Shown here in pieces: positions 14,191 to 22,170 of a stretch of DNA of 22,556 nucleotides (its first letter is position 1; each line of letters begins with the position of its first letter). Origin of the DNA: Ramlibacter sp. (lineage in GTDB: Bacteria; Pseudomonadota; Gammaproteobacteria; Burkholderiales; Burkholderiaceae_C); the NCBI GenBank assembly GCA_025351615.1, contig JANXVP010000361.1, positions 1-22,556 of the forward strand. Direction: 5' to 3'. The notes beneath the pieces are model-generated. The model ran no database searches. It saw only the letters and a list, made by a program, of their open reading frames with translations, and was not told the DNA's origin. Made by a program: the position numbers and the translations under genes.

Positions 14191-14994
14191 ATGGAAAAAG
14201 CGCTGGTCCGTTCCACCCCGACTCCTGCCCGCCGGCCGGGCCGTAGCGCGGCGGCCGTGCCCCGCTACGTCTGGCTGCACCAGAGCCTGCTCAACGACAT
14301 CAGCAACGGCAAATATCCGGTAGGCAGCCTGTTGCCCACCGAGGATCAGCTCGGCAAGACCTATGGCGTGAGCCGGCATACTGTGCGAGAGGCCACCCGC
14401 AAGCTGGTCGACAGCGGCCTGATCTCCCGCCACCCCAGCATCGGCACTGTGGTTCGCGCCGCCAGCGTGCCCAGGCCCTACGTGGCGGCGCTGGGCTCGC
14501 TCAAGGAGTTGATGGACTACACCAGCACCACCCGGCTGGAGGTGCTGGGCCAGGCCATGGTCACGGCCGACGAGGCGATGGCGCGCGACCTTCGCTGCGA
14601 GCGGGGATCGCAATGGCTGGAGCTGCAGACCCGGCGCCACCTGGCCGGCCAGGTGGCGCCGATCTCATTCACCCGGGTCTACCTGCGACCCGAGTTTGCG
14701 CAGCTGGCTGCACACTTGAAAGGCGACCACCCAAGCATTTACGAATTGCTGCAGACTCTGTATGGACAGGATGTGGACTCGGTGGTGCAGCAGATCGAGG
14801 CGACCTTGATGCCCGCCCCGGCCGCGCTTTTGCTGCAGCTGAGTCCGGGCAGCCCGGCGCTGCGGATGCTCCGCTGCTATTTCGACCGCGGCGCACGCCT
14901 GCTCACGGCGTCGGCCAACCTCTACGTCGCCGACCGCTTCCAGCTGGTCACCTCGTGGAGTCAGCGCGAGGCGCGCCCGGACCCGCGCCGTTGA
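14191..14994 (+). CDS. GntR family (HutC/UTRA) transcriptional regulator
   Basis: 267 residues. The N-terminal winged helix-turn-helix (about 27-92) contains LLPTEDQLGKTYGVSRHTVR and LVDSGLISRHPSIGTVVR, the typical GntR pattern. The C-terminal part (about 100-255) fits a UTRA ligand-binding domain, with VAPISFTRVYLRPEF and IEATLMPAPAALLLQL. Cytoplasmic; probably binds a small organic acid or CoA thioester of the neighbouring pathway and then releases DNA. It is divergent from the caiB operon across an 89-bp gap with two palindromes and is followed 39 bases later by a Bug protein, so it likely controls both itself and the operon. Ribosome binding site AGAGG lies only 3 bases before the ATG, which is short. 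Confidence 0.9.
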   Translation: MEKALVRSTPTPARRPGRSAAAVPRYVWLHQSLLNDISNGKYPVGSLLPTEDQLGKTYGVSRHTVREATRKLVDSGLISRHPSIGTVVRAASVPRPYVAALGSLKELMDYTSTTRLEVLGQAMVTADEAMARDLRCERGSQWLELQTRRHLAGQVAPISFTRVYLRPEFAQLAAHLKGDHPSIYELLQTLYGQDVDSVVQQIEATLMPAPAALLLQLSPGSPALRMLRCYFDRGARLLTASANLYVADRFQLVTSWSQREARPDPRR

Positions 14995-15033
14995 AGCAAC
15001 CCTCTCTCTACTTCGCTTTCCAGGAGACACACC

Positions 15034-15996
15034 ATGAAAAAAATTCTGGCATCGCTGGTCTTGTGCCTGCTCGCCGGCTGGGCCGGTGCCCAGGGCGCCT
15101 GGCCCAGCCGGCCGGTACGAATCGTCGTGCCTTTCCCCGCAGGCCAGACCACCGACGTGATCGCGCGCCTGCTGGCGCAGCAGTTCACCGAATCGGTGGG
15201 GCAGAGCTTTTTCGTCGACAACCGGGCCGGGGCGGCTGCCATCATCGGCACCGAGCAGGTCAAGAATGCGCCGGCCGACGGCTACACGTTGCTGATGGCG
15301 TCGAGCGGGCCGCTGGCGATCAACCCGTCGCTGTACTCGAAGCTGCCCTACGACACGCTGCGGGATTTCCAGCCCATCGGGATGCTCGCCGCCGTCCCGC
15401 AGTTTCTGGTGGTGAACCGCGACTTTCCGCCCAACAACCTCAAAGAGCTGATCGCCTACGTCAGGCAGAACCCCGGCAAGACCAACTACGGCTCGGGCGG
15501 CAGCGGCCTGACCAACCACCTGACGATGGAACTCCTGAAATCCAGCGCCGGCCTGCAGATCACCCACGTGCCCTACAAGGGCGCGGCGGCGGCGATCACC
15601 GGCCTGATCGGCGGTGAGATCGACATGATGTTCGAATCGGGCCCGGCCGTGATCCCGCACGTGAAAAGCGGCAAGCTCAAGGTGATCGCCGTGGGCACCA
15701 AGGCCCGCTCGGTGGTGCTGCCTGAAGTGCCGACCGTCGCCGAAGCCGGCGTGCCGGGCTTCGCGGCCGTGGCCTGGGCCGCGTTCCTGGCGCCTGCCGG
15801 CACGCCCCGGTCAATCGTCCAGAAAATGAATGGCGAGCTCAATGCCGTGCTGGCGAGGCCGGCAATCAGGGAAAAGCTGATCAGCCTGGGGGCCGAACCG
15901 GTCGAAGCCAGCCCGGAGCAGACCAGCGCCTTCCTGAAAAGCGAAATCGAAATCTGGGGCGGCGCGGTGAAGGCCTCAGGGGCCCGCGCCGACTGA
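15034..15996 (+). CDS. Bug-type (tripartite tricarboxylate) periplasmic substrate-binding protein
   Basis: 320 residues, exported. The signal peptide is clear (MKKILASLVLCLLAGWAGAQ, cleavage probably after AQ or AQG). The mature part follows the Bug/TctC pattern: WPSRPVRIVVPFPAG, a QTTDVIARLLAQ segment, VDNRAGAAAIIGTEQV, DGYTLLMAS, LPYDTLRDFQPIG, HVPYKGAAAAITGLIGGEID and VPTVAEAGVPGF. Bug proteins bind carboxylates or other small acids; most genomes of this group have many without adjacent TctA/TctB membrane genes, as here. AGGAG lies 7 bases before the ATG. It is 39 bases after gntR on the same strand, probably co-transcribed, and suggests that the island's substrate is an organic acid. It is convergent with xerC. 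Confidence 0.92.
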   Translation: MKKILASLVLCLLAGWAGAQGAWPSRPVRIVVPFPAGQTTDVIARLLAQQFTESVGQSFFVDNRAGAAAIIGTEQVKNAPADGYTLLMASSGPLAINPSLYSKLPYDTLRDFQPIGMLAAVPQFLVVNRDFPPNNLKELIAYVRQNPGKTNYGSGGSGLTNHLTMELLKSSAGLQITHVPYKGAAAAITGLIGGEIDMMFESGPAVIPHVKSGKLKVIAVGTKARSVVLPEVPTVAEAGVPGFAAVAWAAFLAPAGTPRSIVQKMNGELNAVLARPAIREKLISLGAEPVEASPEQTSAFLKSEIEIWGGAVKASGARAD

Positions 15997-16014
15997 ACTC
16001 GCACGGCAAGGCCG

Positions 16015-16977
16015 TCAACTCTTGTTCTGCTTGCTGCCGGCAACCCCGGCCCGCTGCGCCCGCGGATGGGCCGCGTCATAGGCCTTGGCCAGGTGTTGGA
16101 AATCGAGCCGCGTATAGACCTGCGTGGTGGTGATGTTGGCGTGGCCCAGCAGCTCCTGCACGGCCCGCAAATCGCCGCTGGACTGCAGCAGGTGACTGGC
16201 AAACGAATGGCGCAGCATGTGCGGATGCACCGGCGTCGCCAGCCCGGCGCGCAGGCTACGCTGCTTGAGCCGCTGCCACACTGACTGCGCGCTGAGACGG
16301 GTGCCGTGGCGACCGGTGAACAAAGCCGGCTGTCCGGCGCTGCGCGGAGGGACATTGCGCATCGCCAGCCACGCCTGCAGCGCTTGCAGCGCCTTGCCAC
16401 CGACAGGCACGCTGCGCCGCTTGCTGCCCTTGCCCAGAACGTGTGCCTCGCCGGCCTGCATGTCGACCCAGCCACGGGCGCTGGTGCTGGCCGCCGCGTC
16501 CAGGCCGACCAATTCGCCCACCCGCAAGCCGCAGCCATACAGCAGTTCCACGATGGCGGCATCGCGCGCTTCCAGCCAGGGATCGGCAGCCTGGTCGTGC
16601 CATTGCGCAAGCTGCACCGATTCATCGACGGCAAGCGCCTTCGGCAGTGGCTTGGGCGCTTTCGGGGCCCGCACGTCCTGCACCGGGTTGCTCTGCACCC
16701 GGCCCTCGCGGCCGAGCCACGTAAACAGGCCGCGCCAGCCCGACAGGATCAGTGCGATGCCGCGGCCACTGCGGCCGCGGCTGTGCATCTGCGCCACCCA
16801 GCGGCGGACGTGCGCGTTCTGCACTTGGGTGAGCCCGACTCCAGCGGCTGCCGCGAAGTCGGCCAGCTTTTGCAGGTCGAGCGAATACAACTCGACGGTT
16901 CGCTGCGCCAGCCGTTTTTCGACGCGCACATGTTCGAGGTACTTCTCGACCAGGCCCGGGTCGTCGGCGGCGCTCAT
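16015..16977 (-). CDS. xerC: XerC, site-specific tyrosine recombinase
   Basis: Resolves chromosome dimers at dif together with XerD and FtsK. 320 residues. N-terminal SAM-like core-binding domain (about 8-95), then the catalytic domain with the full active-site set: Arg152 (GCGLRVGEL), Lys183 (LGKGSKRR), His253 and Arg256 (HPHMLRHSFASHLL), His279 (LLGHANI) and nucleophile Tyr288 (TQVYTRLD). The start at 16977 lies four bases after the DUF484 stop. Gene order dapF-DUF484-xerC matches that of many proteobacteria and identifies it as chromosomal XerC rather than a phage or integron integrase. The downstream gap to the convergent Bug gene is only 18 bases. Confidence 0.95.
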   Translation of the reverse strand: MSAADDPGLVEKYLEHVRVEKRLAQRTVELYSLDLQKLADFAAAAGVGLTQVQNAHVRRWVAQMHSRGRSGRGIALILSGWRGLFTWLGREGRVQSNPVQDVRAPKAPKPLPKALAVDESVQLAQWHDQAADPWLEARDAAIVELLYGCGLRVGELVGLDAAASTSARGWVDMQAGEAHVLGKGSKRRSVPVGGKALQALQAWLAMRNVPPRSAGQPALFTGRHGTRLSAQSVWQRLKQRSLRAGLATPVHPHMLRHSFASHLLQSSGDLRAVQELLGHANITTTQVYTRLDFQHLAKAYDAAHPRAQRAGVAGSKQNKS

Positions 16978-16981
16978 GGGC

Positions 16982-17677
16982 TCAGTCGTGGCGCAGCCGC
17001 GAGAGCGCGGCGCTGGCGAGCTCGGCGATGCGCTCGAGGAAATCGGTCCCCATGCCGCTTTGGAACCGCTGCGGATCGGGCGAGGACAAAACCAGCATGC
17101 CGAAAGCCGGCTTGGCGGTGTTCACGGCGCCATCGCGCAGCGGGATCAAGGCCAGCGACAGCGCGGTGGCGCTGTCCGCCAGCCAGTTGACGGCTTCAAA
17201 GCCCGAGTTCACGCCGCAGTACGGCTGGGTCAGTGACGAAGCGAAGCTTTTGGCGTCGTCGCTGACACCCTCGGCAAAGGCCTCGCTGCCGTAGCGGCTG
17301 TCGACGTCCCAGACCTTGATCGCGACCTGGGGCACCATGAACTGGTTTTCGATCTCGGCTGCGATGCTGGCCGGCAGTGCCCGTCCCGACCGCACCTGCA
17401 GCAGGTTGCGGGCCCAGCGCTGCAGGCGGTCGGCAATGATCACGTTCTCGTTGCCGTGGCGCACCATATCCATCAGGCGATGCTCCAGCGCCTTGATTTT
17501 CTCGCGCAGCATCTCCGCCTGCCGCTCCTGCAGGCTCACGGCGCGGTGGCTGTGCGGGCTGGTGAAGTGGACTGCAGCCAGCAACTCGGAATGGCGGCCG
17601 AAGAAATCGGGCGTGTTGGCCAGGTAGTTGGCGATGTCGTCTTCGGTGATCGGGTTCATGGCGTCGGTCGGTTTCAT
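16982..17677 (-). CDS. DUF484 family protein
   Basis: 231 residues, cytoplasmic. It begins [20 protein letters not shown] and has the family sequence [15 protein letters not shown], then [21 protein letters not shown] in a helical, coiled-coil-like segment (about 50-85), then a GAF-like domain (about 95-228) ending [20 protein letters not shown]. Function unknown; DUF484 genes regularly sit between dapF and xerC. The ATG at 17675-17677 overlaps the dapF stop (ATGA), which decides the start; the frame is open much further upstream inside dapF, but that is a shadow. Four bases separate it from xerC. Confidence 0.88.
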   Translation of the reverse strand: MKPTDAMNPITEDDIANYLANTPDFFGRHSELLAAVHFTSPHSHRAVSLQERQAEMLREKIKALEHRLMDMVRHGNENVIIADRLQRWARNLLQVRSGRALPASIAAEIENQFMVPQVAIKVWDVDSRYGSEAFAEGVSDDAKSFASSLTQPYCGVNSGFEAVNWLADSATALSLALIPLRDGAVNTAKPAFGMLVLSSPDPQRFQSGMGTDFLERIAELASAALSRLRHD

Positions 17678-18567
17678 GTGTTCTTTTCGTCCATCAGGTT
17701 GATCTCGCCTTCGTACACGGTCACGGCAGGGCCCGTCATCAGCACCGGCGCCCAACGCCCTGCCTCGTCGCCAGCCCATTCGACGGTCAGCACGCCGCCG
17801 CGGGTTTCCACATCGACCCGCCGGTCCAGCAGGCCCAGCCGGATGCCGGCCACGACCGCCGCACAGGCGCCGGTGCCACAGGCCAGCGTCTCGCCGGTTC
17901 CGCGTTCCCACACCCGCAAGCGCACCCGGGATCGGTCCACCACCTGCAGGAAACCGGCATTGACGCGCCGCGGAAAGCGGGGATGGCGCTCGATCCATGG
18001 TCCCTGCCCGGCGACCGGCGCAGCCCCGGTATCGCTGACCAGCTGCACCGCATGCGGATTGCCCATCGACAGCACCGCTACAGAAAGGATAGCTGAATGC
18101 GCGGACGAATCAAGCGCTAGCGGCCAGGTTTCCCAGCCGCCCTGGCTGCGCGGCGACAAGCCGGCGGAATCGAAGGGCACCCGCGCGAGGTCGAACAGCG
18201 GAGGGCCCATGTCCACCGTCACGCGGCCGTCGGGGTTCAGGCGCGGCTCGATCACTCCCGACAGCGTCCTGACCTTCACGCTGTCTTTGGCGGTCAGGCC
18301 CTTGTCGCGCACATAGCGCACGAAGCAGCGGGCGCCATTGCCGCACTGCTCCACCTCGCCGCCGTCTGCGTTGTGGATCGCATACTCGAAATCGATGCCG
18401 GGTGCCGGCGAAGGCCGTACCGACAGAATCTGGTCGGCGCCGACCCCGAAGTGGCGGTCCGCCAGCTGCCGGTACTGGCCGGCGGAGAGATTGAGCAGCC
18501 CGCGCGTTTCGTCCAGCACCACGAAGTCGTTGCCCGCACCCTGCATCTTGGTGAAGCGGACCTTCAT
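17674..18567 (-). CDS. dapF: DapF, diaminopimelate epimerase
   Basis: Converts LL- to meso-diaminopimelate, needed for lysine and peptidoglycan. 297 residues. It begins [19 protein letters not shown], exactly the family start. The two cysteine acid/base residues are present: Cys75 (QCGNGARCF) and Cys230 (LACGTGAC). About residues 145-165 hold a segment ([16 protein letters not shown]) encoded by a sequence resembling a dispersed Comamonadaceae repeat; it lies between the two halves, before [11 protein letters not shown]. No ribosome binding site of its own is visible; the ATG overlaps the stop of a 12-codon frame that has AGGAGG. First gene of dapF-DUF484-xerC, with four-base overlap to the next gene. 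Confidence 0.95.
   Translation of the reverse strand: MKVRFTKMQGAGNDFVVLDETRGLLNLSAGQYRQLADRHFGVGADQILSVRPSPAPGIDFEYAIHNADGGEVEQCGNGARCFVRYVRDKGLTAKDSVKVRTLSGVIEPRLNPDGRVTVDMGPPLFDLARVPFDSAGLSPRSQGGWETWPLALDSSAHSAILSVAVLSMGNPHAVQLVSDTGAAPVAGQGPWIERHPRFPRRVNAGFLQVVDRSRVRLRVWERGTGETLACGTGACAAVVAGIRLGLLDRRVDVETRGGVLTVEWAGDEAGRWAPVLMTGPAVTVYEGEINLMDEKNT
18079..18125. repeat. Repeat-like element inside dapF
   Basis: The plus strand holds ATAGCTG at 18089-18095, GCGC at 18100-18103, and AAGCGCTAGCGGCC at 18112-18125. This layout (ATAGCTG, then GCGC, then AAGCGCTAG about 20 bases on) resembles short dispersed elements I recall from Comamonadaceae intergenic regions; no search was run. Here it is in frame within dapF. 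The limits are approximate. Confidence 0.5.
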
Positions 18568-18602
18568 GCGGCCAGGCGTGCGGCGCCGATCGGACAATTC
18601 AA
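18564..18602 (-). CDS. Possible 12-residue leader peptide coupled to dapF
   Basis: TTG at 18600-18602 lies 5 bases after AGGAGG (complement of 18608-18613). The frame reads 12 codons ([12 protein letters not shown] if the TTG is read as Met) and its TGA (18564-18566) overlaps the dapF ATG by the ATGA arrangement. dapF itself has no visible ribosome binding site, so this tiny frame could load ribosomes for it. No lysine codons are present, so attenuation by lysine is not suggested. The alternative is a TTG-initiated dapF with ten extra residues (TTG at 18595-18597, 10 bases from AGGAGG). Confidence 0.3.
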   Translation of the reverse strand: MNCPIGAARLAA

Positions 18603-18699
18603 GCTGGCCTCCTGCAAACAACGAATGGCCTCATTGTCGCCTCGTCCGGGCTGATCGCGACCCGGTGCGTCGATGCCGGGGCTTGCGGGCGCTGCCGGC

Positions 18700-19674
18700 T
18701 CAGTCGGCCTTGATGTTGTTGTCGCGGACGACCTTCGACCAGGTGTCGATCTGCTTGTCGATGAAGATCCGCGCGACCTCGGGGGAGCCGCCGATCACGG
18801 TGATGCCCTGGCCCGCGAGATGCGCTGCGACCGCGGGCGATTTGAGTGCCTTGTTCAATTCCTCGTTCATGCGCCGCACGATCTCCGGCGGGGTTTTTGC
18901 CGGCGCCAGCACGGCCCACCAGGCCGGCGCATCGAATCCCGGATAGCCGCTTTCGGCCACGGTCGGCACGTCCGGCAGTTCGGGCGAGCGCTTGCTGGTG
19001 GTCACCGCCAGCGGCCGCAGCCGCTTGTTGTCGATGTGCGGCTTGGTCACGAACACCGAGCCGATGGTCAGCGGGATGTGGCCGGCGACGGCATCGTTCA
19101 TCAGCGGTCCCCCGCCTTTGTACGGAACGTGCTGCCAGTCGAGGCCGCTGCTGCGCCCCAACAAGGCCATGGCGAGGTGGCCCAGGCTGCCGGACCCGAT
19201 GGAGCCATAGTTGACCGGCTTCTTCGCCTTGGCGGCGGCAATGACGTCGGCGAAGGTCTTGTATTCCGATCCGACGTTGGTGGCCAGCACCATGGCCGAC
19301 GTCCCGACCAGCACCAGCGGCACCAGGTCCTTCCTGGTGTCGTAAGGCAACCCCGGGATCAGGCTGGGATTGACGCCGTGGGTGTCGAACACCACCGCGA
19401 AGGTATAGCCGTCCGGCGGCGCCGCCGCCACGAAAGCGGTGCCGATGGAGCCGGAGGCGCCGCCCTTGTTGTCGACGATGACGCTCTGGCCGAGCTGCAG
19501 CGACAACGGCTGCGCCAGGATGCGCGCCACCTGGTCCACCGAGCCACCCGGCGGGAAGACAGCGATGAGTTTGATCGGCTGGCGCGACGGCCAGGCCTGG
19601 GCGCTGGCCCCGAGAGGAAGGGCCGACAAGGCCAGAACACCCAGGGCAAGCTTTGCCCAACGACTGAATTTCAT
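18700..19674 (-). CDS. Bug-type (tripartite tricarboxylate) periplasmic substrate-binding protein, second copy
   Basis: 324 residues, exported. Start at ATG 19672-19674 (MKFSRWAKLALGVLALSALP), since it gives a clean signal peptide ending ASAQA; the frame is open 61 codons further without such a feature. Bug hallmarks: WPSRQPIKLIAVFPPGGSVD, VDNKGGASGSIGTAFV, DGYTFAVVFDTHGVNPSL, LPYDTRKDLVPL, HVPYKGGGPLMND and VPTVAESGYPGF. The Gly-Gly-Ser-Val-Asp loop that contacts the substrate carboxylate in Bug proteins differs from the first copy (Gly-Gln-Thr-Thr-Asp), so the ligand may differ. No membrane partners are nearby. It lies 132 bases upstream of dapF on the same strand and is divergent from the Nudix-MBL gene. 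Confidence 0.92.
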   Translation of the reverse strand: MKFSRWAKLALGVLALSALPLGASAQAWPSRQPIKLIAVFPPGGSVDQVARILAQPLSLQLGQSVIVDNKGGASGSIGTAFVAAAPPDGYTFAVVFDTHGVNPSLIPGLPYDTRKDLVPLVLVGTSAMVLATNVGSEYKTFADVIAAAKAKKPVNYGSIGSGSLGHLAMALLGRSSGLDWQHVPYKGGGPLMNDAVAGHIPLTIGSVFVTKPHIDNKRLRPLAVTTSKRSPELPDVPTVAESGYPGFDAPAWWAVLAPAKTPPEIVRRMNEELNKALKSPAVAAHLAGQGITVIGGSPEVARIFIDKQIDTWSKVVRDNNIKAD

Positions 19675-19792
19675 GCCGGTCCCCGCAAAAACCGCCAGTA
19701 TGAAAGCAGTCGGCCGGCAGCGGTGAGGAGGCTTACACCGACGGGTTTTCCCCAAGCGGCGCGGGCGATTTTCCGCCTGCCGATAATGCGGC

Positions 19793-21442
19793 ATGGTTCG
19801 TCCTTCCCAACTGCTCCACTCCCAGCGGGAACCCGCTGTCGCGCGACCCGCTGCCACCGTCCTGCTACTGCGCGACCCCGGCGCCGGCGGCCCAGGCGGC
19901 GGAATCGAGGTGCTGATGACGCGCCGCTCGGCCAGCGCCAGTTTCGCGCCCGGCGCCTACGTCTTTCCCGGCGGGGGCATCGATGCAGCCGACGCCACCG
20001 CCCACCCCATTGCCGCGCGCCGGGCGTCGCAAGGCGATCTGCACCTGACGCAGGCCATCGCCGCGATCCGGGAAAGCTTCGAGGAACTCGGCGTGCTGCT
20101 GGCCCGCCATGCAGACGGACGGCCCGCGGACGATGCCGACATCGCGGCCCTCAAGCGCGACGCGCCGTTTGCCGCACAGTGCCAGGCACGCGGTCTGACG
20201 CTGGCCGCCGACGAGGTCTACCTGCTGGCGCACTGGATCACCGACCGCGACCTGCCACGCCGCTTCGACGTGCCCTTCCTCGTCGCCCGCATGCCGCCCG
20301 GCCAGGCGCCAGTCGCGGACGGCTCGGAGCAGTTCGAGCCGGTCTGGGTGCAGCCTGCCGACGCGCTGGCCCGCCATCAGGCCGGCACCTTCTTTATGAT
20401 CTTTCCGACCATCCGCACGCTGGAACGGCTGGAGAAATTCCGCTCGGTGGACGAGGTGCTGCAGGCGTGCGCCGCTGAAAAGCCGGTGTGGACCAGCTGC
20501 CCGCGTGCCGGCTTGCTGCGGGGCGCCGAAACCCGCTTCATGGAGCATGAGAGCGCGTACGGCGAACTGGCGCTGGTCAGTCCCGATGGCCAGATGGTGC
20601 ACCACCTCGACTGGCGCACCGACGAACCGGTGCGGCTGCTGCGCAACGTGACCCGCCTGACAGCGCCAAACCCCGGCGTGATGACGGGGCCCGGGACCAA
20701 CAGCTACCTGGTCGGCGACCCCGACAGCGGCTACATCGCGATCGATCCGGGACCCAACGAGCCCGAACATCTGCAACGGTTTTGGCGCGCGGCGGGTGGC
20801 GACATCCGCATGATCGTCTGCACCCATTCCCATCCGGACCACTCGCCCGGCGCGCGGCCGTTGCAGGCCATGTGCAAGGTGCAGCCGCCAATCCTGGGAC
20901 TGTCTTCCGCGGCCACCGCCCGGCCGGCCAGCGAGTTCAGGCCGGACCGGGAATTGAACAACGCGGAGCAACTGTCCGTCACCGGCGCCGGCATGCAGCA
21001 CAGCCTGGAGGTGCTTCTCACGCCCGGGCACGCCGCCAACCACCTGTGCCTGGTGCTGCTGGAAGACGGCCTGCTGTTTTCCGGCGACCACGTCCTGAAC
21101 GGCAGCACCACCGTGATCGATCCGCCGGACGGCAACATGACCGACTACCTGGACTCGCTCGACGCGCTGAACGCCGCCTGCGACCGGCACGCAATCGAAT
21201 TCATCCTGCCGGCGCACGGCTATGTGCTGGGCTCGGCGAAGGACGCGATCGCGCGGCTCAAGGCGCACCGGCTGCAGCGCGAGGCAAAGGTCATGGCGGC
21301 GATGCGCCAGCGTCCGGACGGCAGCATGGACGACTGGGTCGCACTGGCCTACGACGACGTCCCGCAGCGCATGTGGCCAGTCGCGCAGCGCTCGCTGCTG
21401 GCGCACGTCCAGCGGCTCGAAGCCTTGCAGGGCGGCCGGTGA
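19793..21442 (+). CDS. Nudix hydrolase / metallo-beta-lactamase-fold fusion protein
   Basis: 549 residues, cytoplasmic. N-terminal half (about 18-240): Nudix domain most like the NUDT8/NUDT19 group, with AYVFPGGGIDAAD (55-67) and the helix RESFEELGV (93-101). The Nudix box is split by about 25 residues between the GG and RE parts, as in NUDT19-type enzymes, which act on CoA and related diphosphates. C-terminal half (about 260-545): MBL hydrolase of the LACTB2/glyoxalase-II type with THSHPDH (344-350: His345, His347, Asp349, His350), His413 (TPGHAANH), Asp432 (FSGDHVL) and His475 (PAHGY), a complete dinuclear zinc site. Both halves look catalytically intact. Substrates unknown. Its TGA overlaps the GTG start of the next gene. 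No strong ribosome binding site; GATAAT lies just before the ATG. Confidence 0.88.
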   Translation: MVRPSQLLHSQREPAVARPAATVLLLRDPGAGGPGGGIEVLMTRRSASASFAPGAYVFPGGGIDAADATAHPIAARRASQGDLHLTQAIAAIRESFEELGVLLARHADGRPADDADIAALKRDAPFAAQCQARGLTLAADEVYLLAHWITDRDLPRRFDVPFLVARMPPGQAPVADGSEQFEPVWVQPADALARHQAGTFFMIFPTIRTLERLEKFRSVDEVLQACAAEKPVWTSCPRAGLLRGAETRFMEHESAYGELALVSPDGQMVHHLDWRTDEPVRLLRNVTRLTAPNPGVMTGPGTNSYLVGDPDSGYIAIDPGPNEPEHLQRFWRAAGGDIRMIVCTHSHPDHSPGARPLQAMCKVQPPILGLSSAATARPASEFRPDRELNNAEQLSVTGAGMQHSLEVLLTPGHAANHLCLVLLEDGLLFSGDHVLNGSTTVIDPPDGNMTDYLDSLDALNAACDRHAIEFILPAHGYVLGSAKDAIARLKAHRLQREAKVMAAMRQRPDGSMDDWVALAYDDVPQRMWPVAQRSLLAHVQRLEALQGGR

Positions 21443-22146
21443 CCGAGCCGGTCCGCCTCGCAAAACGGGTCGCCGAAATCAAGGGCTGCTCGCGGCGCGA
21501 GGCCGAGCAATACATCGAGGGCGGCTGGGTCCGGGTCGCCGGAACAGTGGTCGAAGAACCGCAGTTCCGGGTGCAGGAGCAGGCCGTCGAGATCGATTCG
21601 TCCGCCAATCTGATGGCGCTGCTGCCGATCACCATCCTGCTGCATAAGCTGGCTGGAGCCCAGCCCGTCGCGACGGCGAACCAGCGTGCAAGCGACGACC
21701 CGTCCGGGATCCGCGCGCTCAGAAAGCATTTCAACCATCTGGTGGCGCCCGCACCCCTGCCGCCCGAGGCCAGCGGGCTGGTGGTGCTGAGCCAGGACGG
21801 CCGCATCCTGCGCAAGCTGACCGAAGATGCCGGGATCATCGAGCAGGAGCTGATCGCACAGGTGCAAGGGGAGGTGACGCCGCAGCAGGTGCAACGCCTG
21901 TGCCACGGACTCACGTTCCGCGGCGAGCCGCTGCCGCCGATCAAGGTCAGCGTCAACAGCGCCAGCGACGCCGAAAGCCGGCTGCGCTTCGCGATCAAGG
22001 CCATCCGGCCGGAGCAGGTGCCCGGCATGTGCGACGCCGTCGGGCTGAAGCTGCTGGCGCTCAAGCGCATCCGGATCGGCAGGGTGCCGCTGGGGCAGTT
22101 GCCGCCGGGGCAGTGGCGCTATTTGATGGCGCACGAGAAATTCTAG
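21439..22146 (+). CDS. S4-domain RsuA/RluF-like protein lacking the pseudouridine synthase Asp
   Basis: 235 residues from GTG at 21439-21441, which overlaps the previous stop (GTGA). N-terminal S4 RNA-binding domain (about 5-52: RLAKRVAEIKGCSRREAEQY, GGWVRVAG). The rest follows the RsuA/RluB/RluF fold, with SGLVVLSQDGRILRKL (112-126) and the C-terminal LKRIRIGRVPLGQLPPGQWR (208-227). The catalytic motif GRLDxxxSGL reads APLPPEASGL here: the essential Asp is Pro108. The N-terminal catalytic-domain motif LNKPxG is also altered (LLHKLAG, 67-73). I therefore expect RNA binding without pseudouridine formation. The frame is intact and the fold motifs are kept, so it is more likely a repurposed protein than a pseudogene. 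Conservation of the Pro in relatives is untested. Confidence 0.8.
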   Translation: MTEPVRLAKRVAEIKGCSRREAEQYIEGGWVRVAGTVVEEPQFRVQEQAVEIDSSANLMALLPITILLHKLAGAQPVATANQRASDDPSGIRALRKHFNHLVAPAPLPPEASGLVVLSQDGRILRKLTEDAGIIEQELIAQVQGEVTPQQVQRLCHGLTFRGEPLPPIKVSVNSASDAESRLRFAIKAIRPEQVPGMCDAVGLKLLALKRIRIGRVPLGQLPPGQWRYLMAHEKF

Positions 22147-22165
22147 CGGCCGTCAGCCCCGCCAG

Positions 22166-22170
22166 AAAAA
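22166..22170 (-). terminator. T-run ending rnpB
   Basis: Five T residues on the minus strand directly follow the 3' strand of the P1 helix. Termination may rely on this U-run behind the folded RNA. There is no separate classical hairpin. Confidence 0.35.

Noticed and set aside
16003..16015. ACGGC-AAG-GCCGT stem between the Bug gene and xerC as a terminator
   Set aside because: Only a 5-bp stem with a 3-base loop, overlapping the xerC stop and without a T-run in either direction.
19114..19126. TTTGTACGGAAC inside the second Bug gene as a GntR site
   Set aside because: It encodes the conserved VPYKGG motif of Bug proteins, so codon choice explains the match.
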